NCBI RefSeq assembly: GCF_036250755.1
Contig: NZ_CP109583.1
Span: forward strand, 7,241,001 to 7,305,000
Length of the DNA stretch: 64,000 nucleotides
Reading direction: 5' to 3'
Source: Streptomyces uncialis
GTDB taxonomy: Bacteria; Actinomycetota; Actinomycetes; Streptomycetales; Streptomycetaceae
The notes under the pieces are model-generated. The model was not told where the DNA came from. It did not search any database and was given only the letters and a program-made list of their open reading frames with translations. The translations under genes and the position numbers were made by a program. Shown here in pieces: positions 1-7,488 of the stretch (positions are counted from its first letter, which is position 1; every line of letters starts with the position of its first letter).

Positions 1-723
1 GCCCGCGTTGGGGCTGGGATGGCGTCCCGCGTCGGCCCGCCACGCGCGGGCGGCGCCCTTGGGCGATCCGCCCGCCAGTACGGCGAGGGCGCCGGTGAGC
101 CGGGCGCCGGGCCAGCCGACGACATCGTCGAGCCGTGCCGAGGCCCAGCCGAAGCGGCGGTGCCGGGGCGACTTGTGGCCGACCATCGCGTCCAGCGTGT
201 TCACGGCCCGGAACCCGACGAGCCCGGGGACCCCGGCCACGGCACCCCACACCAGGGCGCCGACTACGGCGTCGGAGGTGTTCTCGGCGACCGACTCGAC
301 CACCGCGCGGGCGATGCCGTCGGCGTCCAGGGCCTGCGGGTCGCGCCCGCACAGATGCGGCAGCCGCGCGCGGGCCGCGGTCAGATCGCCCGCGTCGAGG
401 GCGGCGGCGACGGTCCGCGCCTCCCGCCCGAGGCTGGTCCCGCCGACCACGGCCCAGGTGGCGGCGGCGGTCAGTACGACGGAAGCGGTACGGGAGCCCC
501 GCACCGCTCGGGTGGCGAGGGCGGCGGCACCCGCCGCGCCCCCGGCGCACACCGCGGTGTGGAGCGCGCCCCAGCCGCGGTGGTCACGCCACAGCACGTG
601 TTCGACGGCGCCCGCGGCACGGCCGAAGGCGGCGACCGGGTGTCCGCGGCGGGGATCGCCGAGGAGCAGGTCGCCGATCAGACCGGCGGTGGCGCCGTAC
701 GTGAAGATCCGTCCGGCACTCAT
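1..723 (-). CDS. cobD: Adenosylcobinamide-phosphate synthase CobD/CbiB, 3' end cut off by the window edge
   Basis: CobD/CbiB is a membrane protein that joins the aminopropanol arm to adenosylcobyric acid in cobalamin synthesis. The first 241 residues are visible. The N-terminus reads MSAGRIFTYGATAGLIGDLL and is followed by the family's LGDPRRGHPVAAFG stretch. Further on come VAENTSDAVVGALVWG, FRAVNTLDAMVGHKS and, at the window edge, RHPSPNAG, all characteristic of this family. Hydrophobic segments fit a polytopic membrane protein. The ATG at 723 is the first in-frame start after the upstream riboswitch. The gene runs off the left edge with no stop, so its downstream partners are unknown. A cobalamin riboswitch lies about 130 bases upstream on the same strand, which implies repression by B12. 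Family assignment is firm; the family normally has about 310-330 residues. Confidence 0.93.
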   Translation of the reverse strand, partial: MSAGRIFTYGATAGLIGDLLLGDPRRGHPVAAFGRAAGAVEHVLWRDHRGWGALHTAVCAGGAAGAAALATRAVRGSRTASVVLTAAATWAVVGGTSLGREARTVAAALDAGDLTAARARLPHLCGRDPQALDADGIARAVVESVAENTSDAVVGALVWGAVAGVPGLVGFRAVNTLDAMVGHKSPRHRRFGWASARLDDVVGWPGARLTGALAVLAGGSPKGAARAWRADAGRHPSPNAG

Positions 724-854
724 CGGCTCAGTCCGCCGGGCCGTTGAGGACCTTCGTACGCTGCGTGGGTCCCGCGCCGGTGCGCGTGGGACCGGGTGAC
801 GGGCGCCCCGGCATGACTGTGTGTCCTCACTCAGGGTCCGCGCCCTGGGTCGAC

Positions 855-1015
855 GGATACGCCGGCGAGAGTCTCCTGGCTTCCGGATCGGCGCCGCCCC
901 CGGCCTTCCAGCCCCTGCGGGCCGTGACATCCGGTGTGGGGGAGCGCTCCCCGGTGACAGTGGCGGGACCGCGCCGGATTCGCACCGGCTTCCTCTGCTG
1001 CCGCCGTAATGGCCC
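855..1015 (-). promoter_or_regulatory. Cobalamin (AdoCbl) riboswitch
   Basis: Read on the minus strand, the region has the hallmarks of the B12 aptamer in order: GGAAGCCGGTGCGAATCCGG, then a GCGGTCCCGCCACTGT element, then further stems, and finally the B12 box GAAGCCAGGAGACTC (about 868-885). Spacing and order match the cobalamin riboswitch family. It ends about 130 bases before cobD, so it should control that transcript: ligand binding would reduce expression of cobalamin synthesis. The outer boundaries are approximate. Confidence 0.9.
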
Positions 1016-1260
1016 CGGAAGTCCACCACGCCCCCGGAACAGCCGTCAACCACGCGCTGACCTGCGGCGGCGCAGTGTGTGAAGACCCACACGCACTCGG
1101 TGACGGCGGGGGCGACGGCGGGGGTGACGACAGCCCTCGCGGGAGCCCTCGCGGGAGCCGTGCCGGGAGTGATGACGCCGGCCGGGACGAGGGGAGGATG
1201 ACGGCGGCCGATACGACAGCGGGGCGGCCGGGTGACGGGGACCTTGGGGGTGACGACAGC

Positions 1261-1303
1261 GGTCCGGCCGGTCACCGCGCTGGAGGCGGTGACCGGCCGG
1301 ACC
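1261..1303 (-). terminator. Strong hairpin terminator of the phosphate transporter unit
   Basis: A perfect 18-bp inverted repeat (1261-1278 with 1286-1303) encloses a 7-base loop. It lies about 94 bases past the stop of the small membrane protein gene, on the side expected for a terminator. No clear T-run follows, as is usual in Streptomyces. Confidence 0.75.
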
Positions 1304-1396
1304 GGTGGTTCATCGGATGCCGCGACCCTGTTGGCACAGGGCGACGGGGGCCGGAGCCGACGCGGGGGCCGGGGACCGGCCGTGGGACGGCTCGGC

Positions 1397-1633
1397 TCAG
1401 ATGACGATCAGATAGATGCCGTAGCTGACCGCGGCCACACACAGCGCGAAGCTGGCGTAGGCGCTGGTCGCGGCGACTGCCGCGGCCCCGCTCTTCGCAC
1501 CGCCGTTGGCGGCGACGGCCGCGTCACGCTTGGAAAGTCCGACTATACCGAGTGTGAACAGGCCCACCAGGGCCACGGTGGCCACGAGGCTCACTCCGAA
1601 CACCGTGCCCAGTGCTACCCAGTCGATCTTCAT
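1397..1633 (-). CDS. Small two-helix membrane protein co-transcribed with the phosphate transporter
   Basis: This 78-residue protein has two hydrophobic segments, at about residues 5-33 (VALGTVFGVSLVATVALVGL) and 50-77, linked by an Ala/Gly-rich loop with charged SKRDAA. It begins 11 bases after the transporter stop, with a GGAGGG-like sequence between, so the two genes share a transcript. From memory, Streptomyces PiT genes often have such a small downstream gene. Its function is unknown; an accessory or regulatory subunit of the transporter is a guess from position only. Confidence 0.8.
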   Translation of the reverse strand: MKIDWVALGTVFGVSLVATVALVGLFTLGIVGLSKRDAAVAANGGAKSGAAAVAATSAYASFALCVAAVSYGIYLIVI

Positions 1634-1644
1634 GGGAGGGTTCC

Positions 1645-2907
1645 TTACACCTTGGCGGTCCGCGGAGCGGACTCCGTCGAGGGACCGTTGTCGGCCGGGA
1701 TGGTTGCCGTGAGGTCACCCGTGACCGTCACCGTCTCGGCGGCCGGCCCCGCCGGGGGAGGGGTGACAGCGGCCATGGCGTTGGTGACGACACCCGCGGG
1801 CTCGCCGTCCACGTCGTTGACGTTGTTGTGGTCGACGATGTCACGCCGCGACAGCACCCAGATGACCGCCGAACCGGCGATCAGCAGTGTGCCGGTGGCG
1901 ATGACGCCCCAGGTGCCCTGCTTGGTGAGCAGCTCGGCGAGCGCGCCGACCAGACCGGCGGCCGGGAGGGTGAGCCCCCAGGCCACGAACATCCGGGTCG
2001 CGGTCGACCAGCGGACGACCCCGCCCTTGCGGCCGAGGCCCGCGCCCATCACGGCACCGGAGCAGGACTGCGTGGTGGAGAGCGAGAAGCCGAGGTGCGA
2101 GGAGGCCAGGATGACCGTCGCGGCGCTGGTCTGCGCGGCGAAGCCCTGCGGCGGCTCCAGGTCGGTCAGACCCTTGCCCATGGTGCGGATGATGCGCCAG
2201 CCGCCGAGGTAGGTGCCGAGCGCGATGGCGATACCGGCCGAGGCGATGACCCACGCGGGCGGGTTCGACCCGGGCACGAGGACACCACTGGTGACCAGCG
2301 CCAGGGTGATGATGCCCATCGTCTTCTGCGCGTCGTTGGTGCCGTGCGCCAGCGAGACGAGACCGGCCGAGGCGATCTGACCGGCGCGGTAGCCCTTGGA
2401 GGCCGCCTTGCCGTCGGCCTTGCGGCCGATCCGGTAGGTCAGGCGGGTCGCGATCATCGCGGCCACACCGGCCACCAGCGGGGCGGCGATCGCGGGCAGC
2501 AGAACCTTGGTGACGACCGTGGAGCCGTTCACGGAGGACCAGCCGGCCGACATCACCGCGGCGCCGATGAGGCCACCGAAGAGCGCGTGCGAGGAGCTGG
2601 AGGGCAGACCCAGGAGCCAGGTCAGCAGATTCCAGAGGATCGCGCCGACGAGCGCCGCGAAGATCACTTCTGTGCGGAGGCCCTGTTCGTTGATCATGCC
2701 GCCGGAGATCGTCTTGGCGACCTCGACCGACAGGAAGGCACCGACAAGGTTCAGCACGGCGGACATGGCCACCGCCGTCTTGGGCTTCATTGCGCCAGTG
2801 GAGATGGTCGTCGCCATCGCGTTGGCTGTGTCGTGGAAACCGTTCGTGAAATCGAACACGAGAGCGGTGACGATCACGATTCCGAGGAGGAGCGTGATGT
2901 TTTCCAT
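1645..2907 (-). CDS. pit: PiT family low-affinity inorganic phosphate transporter
   Basis: PiT proteins carry metal-phosphate into the cell coupled to the proton gradient. This 420-residue protein has the N-terminal FDFTNGFHDTANAMATTIST signature at about residues 19-38 and the second family signature AHGTNDAQKTMG at about 187-198, the two inverted halves typical of PiT. About ten hydrophobic segments are visible, including NLLTWLLGLPSSSSHALFGG near residue 93, also conserved. The C-terminal 60 residues are polar and Pro/Val-rich. ATG at 2907 gives the expected start. The small membrane gene follows directly. From memory this matches the pitH1 locus of S. coelicolor, which also adjoins cobalamin genes. 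A possible PHO box lies about 280 bases upstream. Confidence 0.95.
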   Translation of the reverse strand: MENITLLLGIVIVTALVFDFTNGFHDTANAMATTISTGAMKPKTAVAMSAVLNLVGAFLSVEVAKTISGGMINEQGLRTEVIFAALVGAILWNLLTWLLGLPSSSSHALFGGLIGAAVMSAGWSSVNGSTVVTKVLLPAIAAPLVAGVAAMIATRLTYRIGRKADGKAASKGYRAGQIASAGLVSLAHGTNDAQKTMGIITLALVTSGVLVPGSNPPAWVIASAGIAIALGTYLGGWRIIRTMGKGLTDLEPPQGFAAQTSAATVILASSHLGFSLSTTQSCSGAVMGAGLGRKGGVVRWSTATRMFVAWGLTLPAAGLVGALAELLTKQGTWGVIATGTLLIAGSAVIWVLSRRDIVDHNNVNDVDGEPAGVVTNAMAAVTPPPAGPAAETVTVTGDLTATIPADNGPSTESAPRTAKV

Positions 2908-3182
2908 TTACCCAGGCTTCTGTTGGACGACAGTGGCGGTTGGAACGTAGGCAACCTGAGTGAACGGAAGATGAACTGAGGCAGGCATCGCGGTGTCCCA
3001 ATCTGGAGCAAGGCTATTCCGCATAGCGGAACCCGGCGAGCGTGCCGCACCGGCGCCGCGGAATCCCGGACTCCGGGGCTCCCGGGGGACTCCCGGGACG
3101 CACCCTCCGGACCCCGGCGCGGACCCCAGGAGATCCTGGTCACGCACGGTTTCGGGGTCCGTCCACCACCCGCCCGACCGGT

Positions 3183-3204
3183 ACTCACCGACCGTTCACC
3201 CACC
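3183..3204 (+). promoter_or_regulatory. Possible PHO box (PhoP binding site)
   Basis: Two adjacent 11-base units, ACTCACCGACC and GTTCACCCACC, agree with the Streptomyces PhoP direct-repeat unit, which starts GTTCACC. The second unit has the full core, the first only part. Position near a phosphate transporter gene supports it, but it is about 280 bases from the start codon and on the opposite strand. Confidence 0.35.
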
Positions 3205-3348
3205 GGGCGACGCCCGGCGGCAGGCCGCGCGGACCTCGCTGTCCGCGCCGCGGTGTTCGTCGGTGCCGGAACGCCCTGTCGATCGGAACCGCTCACGGCC
3301 TGTCCTCGACACCTCTTCCGACTGTACGGCCCATGACTCGAACTCCTG

Positions 3349-3378
3349 ACATTAGAGCCGATTTGCCCCCGTATGTAA
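3349..3378 (-). promoter_or_regulatory. Possible promoter for the phosphate transporter
   Basis: On the minus strand TTACAT (3373-3378) and TAATGT (3349-3354) are separated by 18 bases, resembling a vegetative -35/-10 pair. It would give a leader of more than 400 bases and would place the possible PHO box downstream of the start point, where PhoP would block transcription. Weak evidence. Confidence 0.3.
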
Positions 3379-3442
3379 GGAAGGTCACCTGATCACCCTC
3401 GGCCCCACCGGTGCCATCCAGCCGCAGGACCCCCGCATACCC

Positions 3443-3476
3443 GGTAGGCCGGGCCCCGACGGGGATCCGGCCTACC
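3443..3476. other. Strong hairpin in the divergent gap
   Basis: GGTAGGCCGG (3443-3452) and CCGGCCTACC (3467-3476) pair perfectly, and the 14-base interval can itself fold (CCCC-GA-CGGG). It is not at the 3' end of any called gene, so it could end an unseen small RNA or short transcript. Confidence 0.5.
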
Positions 3477-3620
3477 GCTGCATGGCCCGTAGGGCCTGTG
3501 CCGGACGGGGCAGGGGAGCGGGGGCGTGCGGAGAGGTGAAGCCCGGGTACCGGCAGCCCGGGTACCGGCGACGGGATCGGCCGCTGCCGAGGCCCGCGCC
3601 GAAGGGCGAAGCCCGAGCAC

Positions 3621-3725
3621 CCCCGCTGCACCCCGGCCCGGCCCCGCTCCATCCCGGCCCGGCCCCGCTCCATCCCGGCCCGGCCTCCGCTCCATCCCGG
3701 CCCGGCCCCGCTCCACCCGGCCCGG
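3621..3725. repeat. Five-copy 21-base tandem repeat upstream of the hydrolase
   Basis: Units start at 3621, 3642, 3663, 3684 and 3706. The core is CCCCGCTCCATCCCGGCCCG plus a final G. Copies 2 and 3 are identical; the first has GCACC for CATCC, the fourth has one extra base and the fifth one base fewer. The array ends about 48 bases before the hydrolase start. Confidence 0.9.
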
Positions 3726-3772
3726 CCCCCCGTCGACTGGCCGCCCGAACCCCCACCGCAGACACTGGACGA

Positions 3773-4972
3773 GTGCGTACCGCCCAAGCGACGGCAGCGG
3801 CCGTCACCGCCGCAACCACCACCGCCCTGGCAGCCCTGGCCGCGGGCCACGTCGCCAGTGGCGCGGCCCTGAGACCCGCCGCCGGCCGCCCCCTCCCCAC
3901 CGAACCCCGCCTCACCCTGCACGCCGTCACGGCGGGCGACGCGGCGGGCGGGGCGACGGCCTCCGCGACGAGCTCCGCAGGGAGCCCCGCGACGAGCTCC
4001 ACGGCGGGCCGCGTCACCCTCACCCGCGCCCTCGCGTCCCTGCGCCCCGGCGTCTACGGCCTCGCGGGCGACGGCACCCACGCCGTCGTGGGCCCCGTGG
4101 TCACCTCGGCCCCCCACACCGCCGACACGGTCGTCCGCCGCCTGGAACGGGTCACCCACGGCACCCTGGAGCCGGGCGACAAGGTCTGGCTCACCCCCCA
4201 GGTGCACATCGGCAATCCCCGCACCGCCCTGGGCCTCGACCACGCCGACGTCAGCGTCCCCGGCGAACTCGGTTCCCTGCCCGCGTGGTTCGTCCCGGGC
4301 GCCCGGGACACCTGGGTCATCGCCGTGCACGGTCTGGGCACCACCCGCGAGCACCCGATGGTCGTCATGGAGCAACTGCACCGGCACCGCTTCCCGGTCC
4401 TCGCCCTGGCCTACCGGGGAGACCTCGGCGCGCCCCGTCCCCCGGACGGGCTCAGCCACCTCGGGGAGACGGAGTGGCGCGATCTGGACGCCGCGATCCG
4501 CTACGCCGTCCGCTACGGCGCGGCACGCGTCGTCCTGCACGGCTGGTCCACCGGCGCCACGATGGCCCTGCGCGCCGCGACCCACTCCGCGCTGCGGGAC
4601 CGTATCGCCGGGATCGTCCTCGACTCCCCGGTCCTGGACTGGGAGGCGACCGTGCGCGCGCTCGCCGCCGCCCGGCATGTGCCCGGTCCCCTGCTCCCGC
4701 TGGCGGTCCGCGCGGCCCAGGGCCGCACCGGACTGCGCCCGCACCAGATCCGCGAGCGCGCCGACATCCGCGAGCTGCGCGTCCCCACGCTGGTGGTGCA
4801 CGGCCCGGGGGACACCGTCGCCCCCTGGGGGCTGTCCCGCCGCTTCGCCCGCACCCGGCCCGATCTCGTCACCCTGCACACCGTCCCGGACGCCCCGCAC
4901 GGCGCGATGTGGAACGCCGACCCGAAGGGCTACGAAGAGGCCATGCGCCGCTTCCTCACCCCCTTCGGCTGA
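3773..4972 (+). CDS. Alpha/beta hydrolase with N-terminal membrane or export segment
   Basis: The protein (399 residues) has the alpha/beta-hydrolase core: an oxyanion-strand motif VIAVHGLGTTREH, the nucleophile elbow HGWSTGAT (Ser in G-x-S-x-G, about residue 263), an acid in VVHGPGDTVAP and the catalytic His in PDAPHGAMW close to the C-terminus. All three catalytic residues are present. I chose GTG 3773 because a longer reading would translate the tandem repeat. This start puts an Ala-rich hydrophobic stretch at residues 5-35, consistent with a signal peptide or anchor. Substrate unknown. The gene is apparently alone; the next gene begins 236 bases on. Confidence 0.85.
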   Translation: MRTAQATAAAVTAATTTALAALAAGHVASGAALRPAAGRPLPTEPRLTLHAVTAGDAAGGATASATSSAGSPATSSTAGRVTLTRALASLRPGVYGLAGDGTHAVVGPVVTSAPHTADTVVRRLERVTHGTLEPGDKVWLTPQVHIGNPRTALGLDHADVSVPGELGSLPAWFVPGARDTWVIAVHGLGTTREHPMVVMEQLHRHRFPVLALAYRGDLGAPRPPDGLSHLGETEWRDLDAAIRYAVRYGAARVVLHGWSTGATMALRAATHSALRDRIAGIVLDSPVLDWEATVRALAAARHVPGPLLPLAVRAAQGRTGLRPHQIRERADIRELRVPTLVVHGPGDTVAPWGLSRRFARTRPDLVTLHTVPDAPHGAMWNADPKGYEEAMRRFLTPFG

Positions 4973-5208
4973 CGCGCACCCCGTCCCCCCTCCCGCCCCG
5001 GTGGCTCCACGCGGCCCCGGCGGCACCACCGCCACCCATACCCCCCTGCGGTAACGCGCACCTCGTACGGGGCCCGTGCGGGCACCTCCGGCCGCGCCTT
5101 CCGTTTCTCCTCTCTCGAACACGGCACGAACCACGGGACAGGGGTTCGCTGTCTACCCGCGTGGCATTCCGTTTGGGTTTTCCGACCGTCAACCGGAAGA
5201 CTGCACCC

Positions 5209-6708
5209 GTGACGTCCCGTATCCCGCGCGACTCCAGGCTCCGACTCGTCCGTCCGCGCCCCCTGGCCGCCGCCACCCCGGCGGTCGGTGAGCGACGCAC
5301 CCGCCGCCCCGCACCCAGGCCCCCGGAAGGCACACCCGCGCCCTCCGAACTGGCCCGCACGGCCCGTGCCGGCCTCGCCGGCGCGGTCCGGGTCGCCCGC
5401 TGGGCCGACACCGAACTGCGTCCCGGCGGTGACCTCACGGGGCCCCGGAGGAACCCCGCCCCCGGCCTGCGCGGCGCCCCGGCGCCGACCGCACCGGCCG
5501 CCTCGGGCACCCCACACAACTCCCTCGCCACCACGCCCGACGGCGGCGGCAACCTCTCCGACCCCACCGCCGAACGCGCCGCCGCCGAACTGGGGCTGTC
5601 CGCGCGTCAGATCCGCGCCGACTGGGACACCGCCCGGCTCGCCGGACTCGTCGAGGTGCACGGCGACTACGCCCGCCCCGGCTGGCGGCTGCGCGCCTGG
5701 GACCGGGACGACGCCGCCGTGCTGCGCGGCTGGGTCGCCCTCTTCGACGCCTGGTCGCTGGCCCACCCCGCCCCCGGCGGACTCGACCCGGCGGCCGTCG
5801 CCGAGGCCGTGGAGGCGATGCCCCAGGTGCTGTCCTTCCTCCAGCTCTCCGCCGGACCCGTCCCCGTGCCGCAGCTGCTGGACCTGCTGGAGCAGCGCGT
5901 CACCGAACTGCGCACCGAGCGCTGCGAGATCCCCTACGGTCCGCGGCCCGAGCCCCCCGCGCCCGACGCCCGCGCCGCCGCCACCGCGCTGCCCGCCCTG
6001 CTGGACTGGGCCCTGCGCGCGCTCACCGCCGTCGGCGCGCTCACCTGCGCCCCCGGCCAGGCCACCCTCACCCCGCTCGGCAGCTGGGCGGTGTGGGTCA
6101 AGCTGGAGCAGATCTGCGTGGCCGCGCAGAGCCAGGCCGGGGGCAACATCGAGCAGTCCGCCGAGGACATGCTGCGCGGCTGCGCGCGGCTGCGCCCCGG
6201 TGACGCCCGCGCCGAGTACCGCGCGTGGCTCGCCGCCCGGACGGTCTCCAGCGCGGTCACCGAACTCGTCGGCGCGGCCCGGGGCGAGGACGCGCTGCTG
6301 CGCGGGCTGGCCTTCGAGGCGCTGCGGGTCGTCGGCGCCCCCGCCGAGTCGGAGGTCCGCCAGGTCCGCGACGAGCCCTCGCTGAGGCCGTACGTCCTGC
6401 TGTGGCTGGCCGAGATAGAGGGCGTCGACCCCGAGGACACCCACACCGTCCTCACCCATGACGAGGAGACCTGGCTCTGGGTCGACACCGCGGCGGCCGT
6501 CGCCGACCACGGTGAGGCGCAGCTGCTCGTCCGCCATCTGGAATCCGCGCGGCAGCCCACGGTCCCGGCGCTGCTGGACGACATCCGCAAGGTCGGGCAT
6601 CCGCGTACGGTGCAGGTCCTCGTGGCACTGGCCGCCGCCCATCCCGATCCCGCGCTCGCCAAGGCCGTGCGCCGCGCGGCCTTCCAGGTCCACACCGGGG
6701 GAGGCTGA
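5209..6708 (+). CDS. Conserved protein of unknown function, 499 residues
   Basis: The chosen start is GTG 5209, ten bases after GGAAG. The first 125 residues are Arg/Pro/Ala-rich and probably disordered. From about residue 125 on (AAAELGLSARQIRADWDTAR) the protein looks folded, with a possible helix-turn-helix or winged-helix section ending near DYARPGWRL at about residue 165. The rest is a run of amphipathic helices (for example ALLRGLAFEALRVVGAPAES), suggestive of HEAT-like solenoid repeats. No catalytic motif is visible. It ends 20 bases from the convergent VOC gene. I do not recognise a named family; the folded part is clearly protein-coding by codon use. Confidence 0.75.
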   Translation: MTSRIPRDSRLRLVRPRPLAAATPAVGERRTRRPAPRPPEGTPAPSELARTARAGLAGAVRVARWADTELRPGGDLTGPRRNPAPGLRGAPAPTAPAASGTPHNSLATTPDGGGNLSDPTAERAAAELGLSARQIRADWDTARLAGLVEVHGDYARPGWRLRAWDRDDAAVLRGWVALFDAWSLAHPAPGGLDPAAVAEAVEAMPQVLSFLQLSAGPVPVPQLLDLLEQRVTELRTERCEIPYGPRPEPPAPDARAAATALPALLDWALRALTAVGALTCAPGQATLTPLGSWAVWVKLEQICVAAQSQAGGNIEQSAEDMLRGCARLRPGDARAEYRAWLAARTVSSAVTELVGAARGEDALLRGLAFEALRVVGAPAESEVRQVRDEPSLRPYVLLWLAEIEGVDPEDTHTVLTHDEETWLWVDTAAAVADHGEAQLLVRHLESARQPTVPALLDDIRKVGHPRTVQVLVALAAAHPDPALAKAVRRAAFQVHTGGG

Positions 6709-6728
6709 CCCGCCCCGGACCCGCCGGA

Positions 6729-7142
6729 TCACCCCCCGATCGCGGGGGCGTACGTACCGAAGCTCCACAGATTGCCCTCGGTGTCCCGGGCCAGGTAGTC
6801 CCGCGAGCCGTAGTCCTGGTCCGCCGGGGGCGTCACGATCTGCGCGCCCTGCTCCACGGCCCGCCGGTGGTGGGCGTCGATGTCGTCCACCACCACGTAC
6901 GTCCCCGACGGGCCCGCGCCGGACATCGCCTGGTCGAACCGGCCGCCGCGGCCCTTGGAACCGAGCATCACCGCGCCGTTCCCGTGGGCCAGCTCGGCGT
7001 GCGCGACCCGGCCGTCCGCCCCCTCGTGGACACTCACCACCGTGAAGCCGAACGCCTCCGTGAGCTGCTTGATCGCCGCGTGCGCGTCGGCGTACAGCAG
7101 GGACGGGTAGACGGTCGGCGGGGTGCCGTTCGCCGCTGCCAT
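6729..7142 (-). CDS. VOC (glyoxalase/bleomycin resistance-like) family protein
   Basis: This 137-residue protein has the paired beta-alpha-beta-beta-beta modules of the vicinal oxygen chelate fold. The N-terminal half runs YPSLLYADAHAAIKQLTEAF to HAELAHGNGAVMLGSKGRG. The C-terminal half reads TYVVVDDIDAHHRRAVEQGA and ends in ARDTEGNLWSFGTYAP, the usual DPxGxxW-like end of the fold. The strong ribosome binding site GAGGAGG lies 6 bases before ATG 7142. The reaction cannot be told from sequence; many such proteins are of unknown function. It is a single gene, divergent from the ABC-F unit. Confidence 0.9.
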   Translation of the reverse strand: MAAANGTPPTVYPSLLYADAHAAIKQLTEAFGFTVVSVHEGADGRVAHAELAHGNGAVMLGSKGRGGRFDQAMSGAGPSGTYVVVDDIDAHHRRAVEQGAQIVTPPADQDYGSRDYLARDTEGNLWSFGTYAPAIGG

Positions 7143-7394
7143 GGGACTCCTCCTCGGTCGTGCGGCACCGGGCCGCTCCCGGCGCCTCCGCGAGCGGAAA
7201 CCGGACTGTCACTCAGTGTGACACCGGCCACTGACAGTGACCTCCTGAACGGCCGCCGTCCCGCCCGTCCGCTCCGCCCCGCGCCCCGCCGAGATCTCCG
7301 CACGACCCCCGCCGAGACCCTGCCGCGACCCCCGCTGCGGCTTCCCGCCAAGGCGTCCGGGGCCCGATCGGGAAATCCGCTTGCGTACGCCCGT

Positions 7395-7400
7395 TAGAAT
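7395..7400 (+). promoter_or_regulatory. -10 box before the ABC-F leader
   Basis: TAGAAT (7395-7400) matches a vegetative -10 element well. Transcription would start about 7 bases later, at or next to the ATG at 7407, so the first transcript codon would be that ATG. No good -35 box is seen at the expected distance. Confidence 0.55.
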
Positions 7401-7406
7401 TGCTCC

Positions 7407-7430
7407 ATGGCTGTTCTCCTCGTGCATTAG
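7407..7430 (+). CDS. Seven-codon leader peptide MAVLLVH, probably leaderless
   Basis: A short reading frame, ATG to TAG, encodes MAVLLVH. It starts where transcription from the -10 box at 7395-7400 should begin, so it could be read without a Shine-Dalgarno site, which is common in actinobacteria. It ends 58 bases before the ABC-F start. Genes for ABC-F proteins that act on the ribosome are often controlled by ribosome stalling on short upstream frames. Position suggests the same here, but no alternative hairpins have been proven. The 345-base gap it sits in holds no other gene. Confidence 0.45.
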   Translation: MAVLLVH

Positions 7431-7488
7431 ACGGCGTCACCCGCCCTCGCCGCCCACCTCGCCGTCCACCCGCCACAGGAGTACGTCC

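Larger units (their letters stand above)
724..1396. other. Intergenic region holding riboswitch, promoter region and terminator
   Basis: No credible gene lies in these 673 bases. From right to left they hold the terminator of the phosphate transporter unit (1261-1303), a G+C-rich stretch with a short direct repeat (CGCGGGAGCC twice near 1138-1158) that should contain the promoter of the cobalamin transcript, the riboswitch aptamer (about 855-1015), and a leader of about 130 bases before cobD that must carry the expression platform. Confidence 0.6.
2908..3772. other. 865-base divergent intergenic region
   Basis: The transporter (minus) and hydrolase (plus) diverge from this long gap. It holds a possible PHO box, a possible minus-strand promoter, a strong hairpin (3443-3476) and a five-copy 21-base tandem repeat just before the hydrolase. 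Open frames here have no ribosome binding site or recognisable protein and are not called. Confidence 0.6.

Noticed and set aside
3621..3725. Tandem repeat as part of a longer hydrolase N-terminus
   Set aside because: The extended frame would encode a Pro/Ala/His array without conservation; GTG 3773 gives a normal export-like start.
3293..5134. Long open frame of more than 600 codons on the minus strand across the hydrolase gene
   Set aside because: It is the antisense shadow of the alpha/beta hydrolase and tandem repeat; no ribosome binding site and Gly/Arg-rich translation typical of shadow frames at high G+C.
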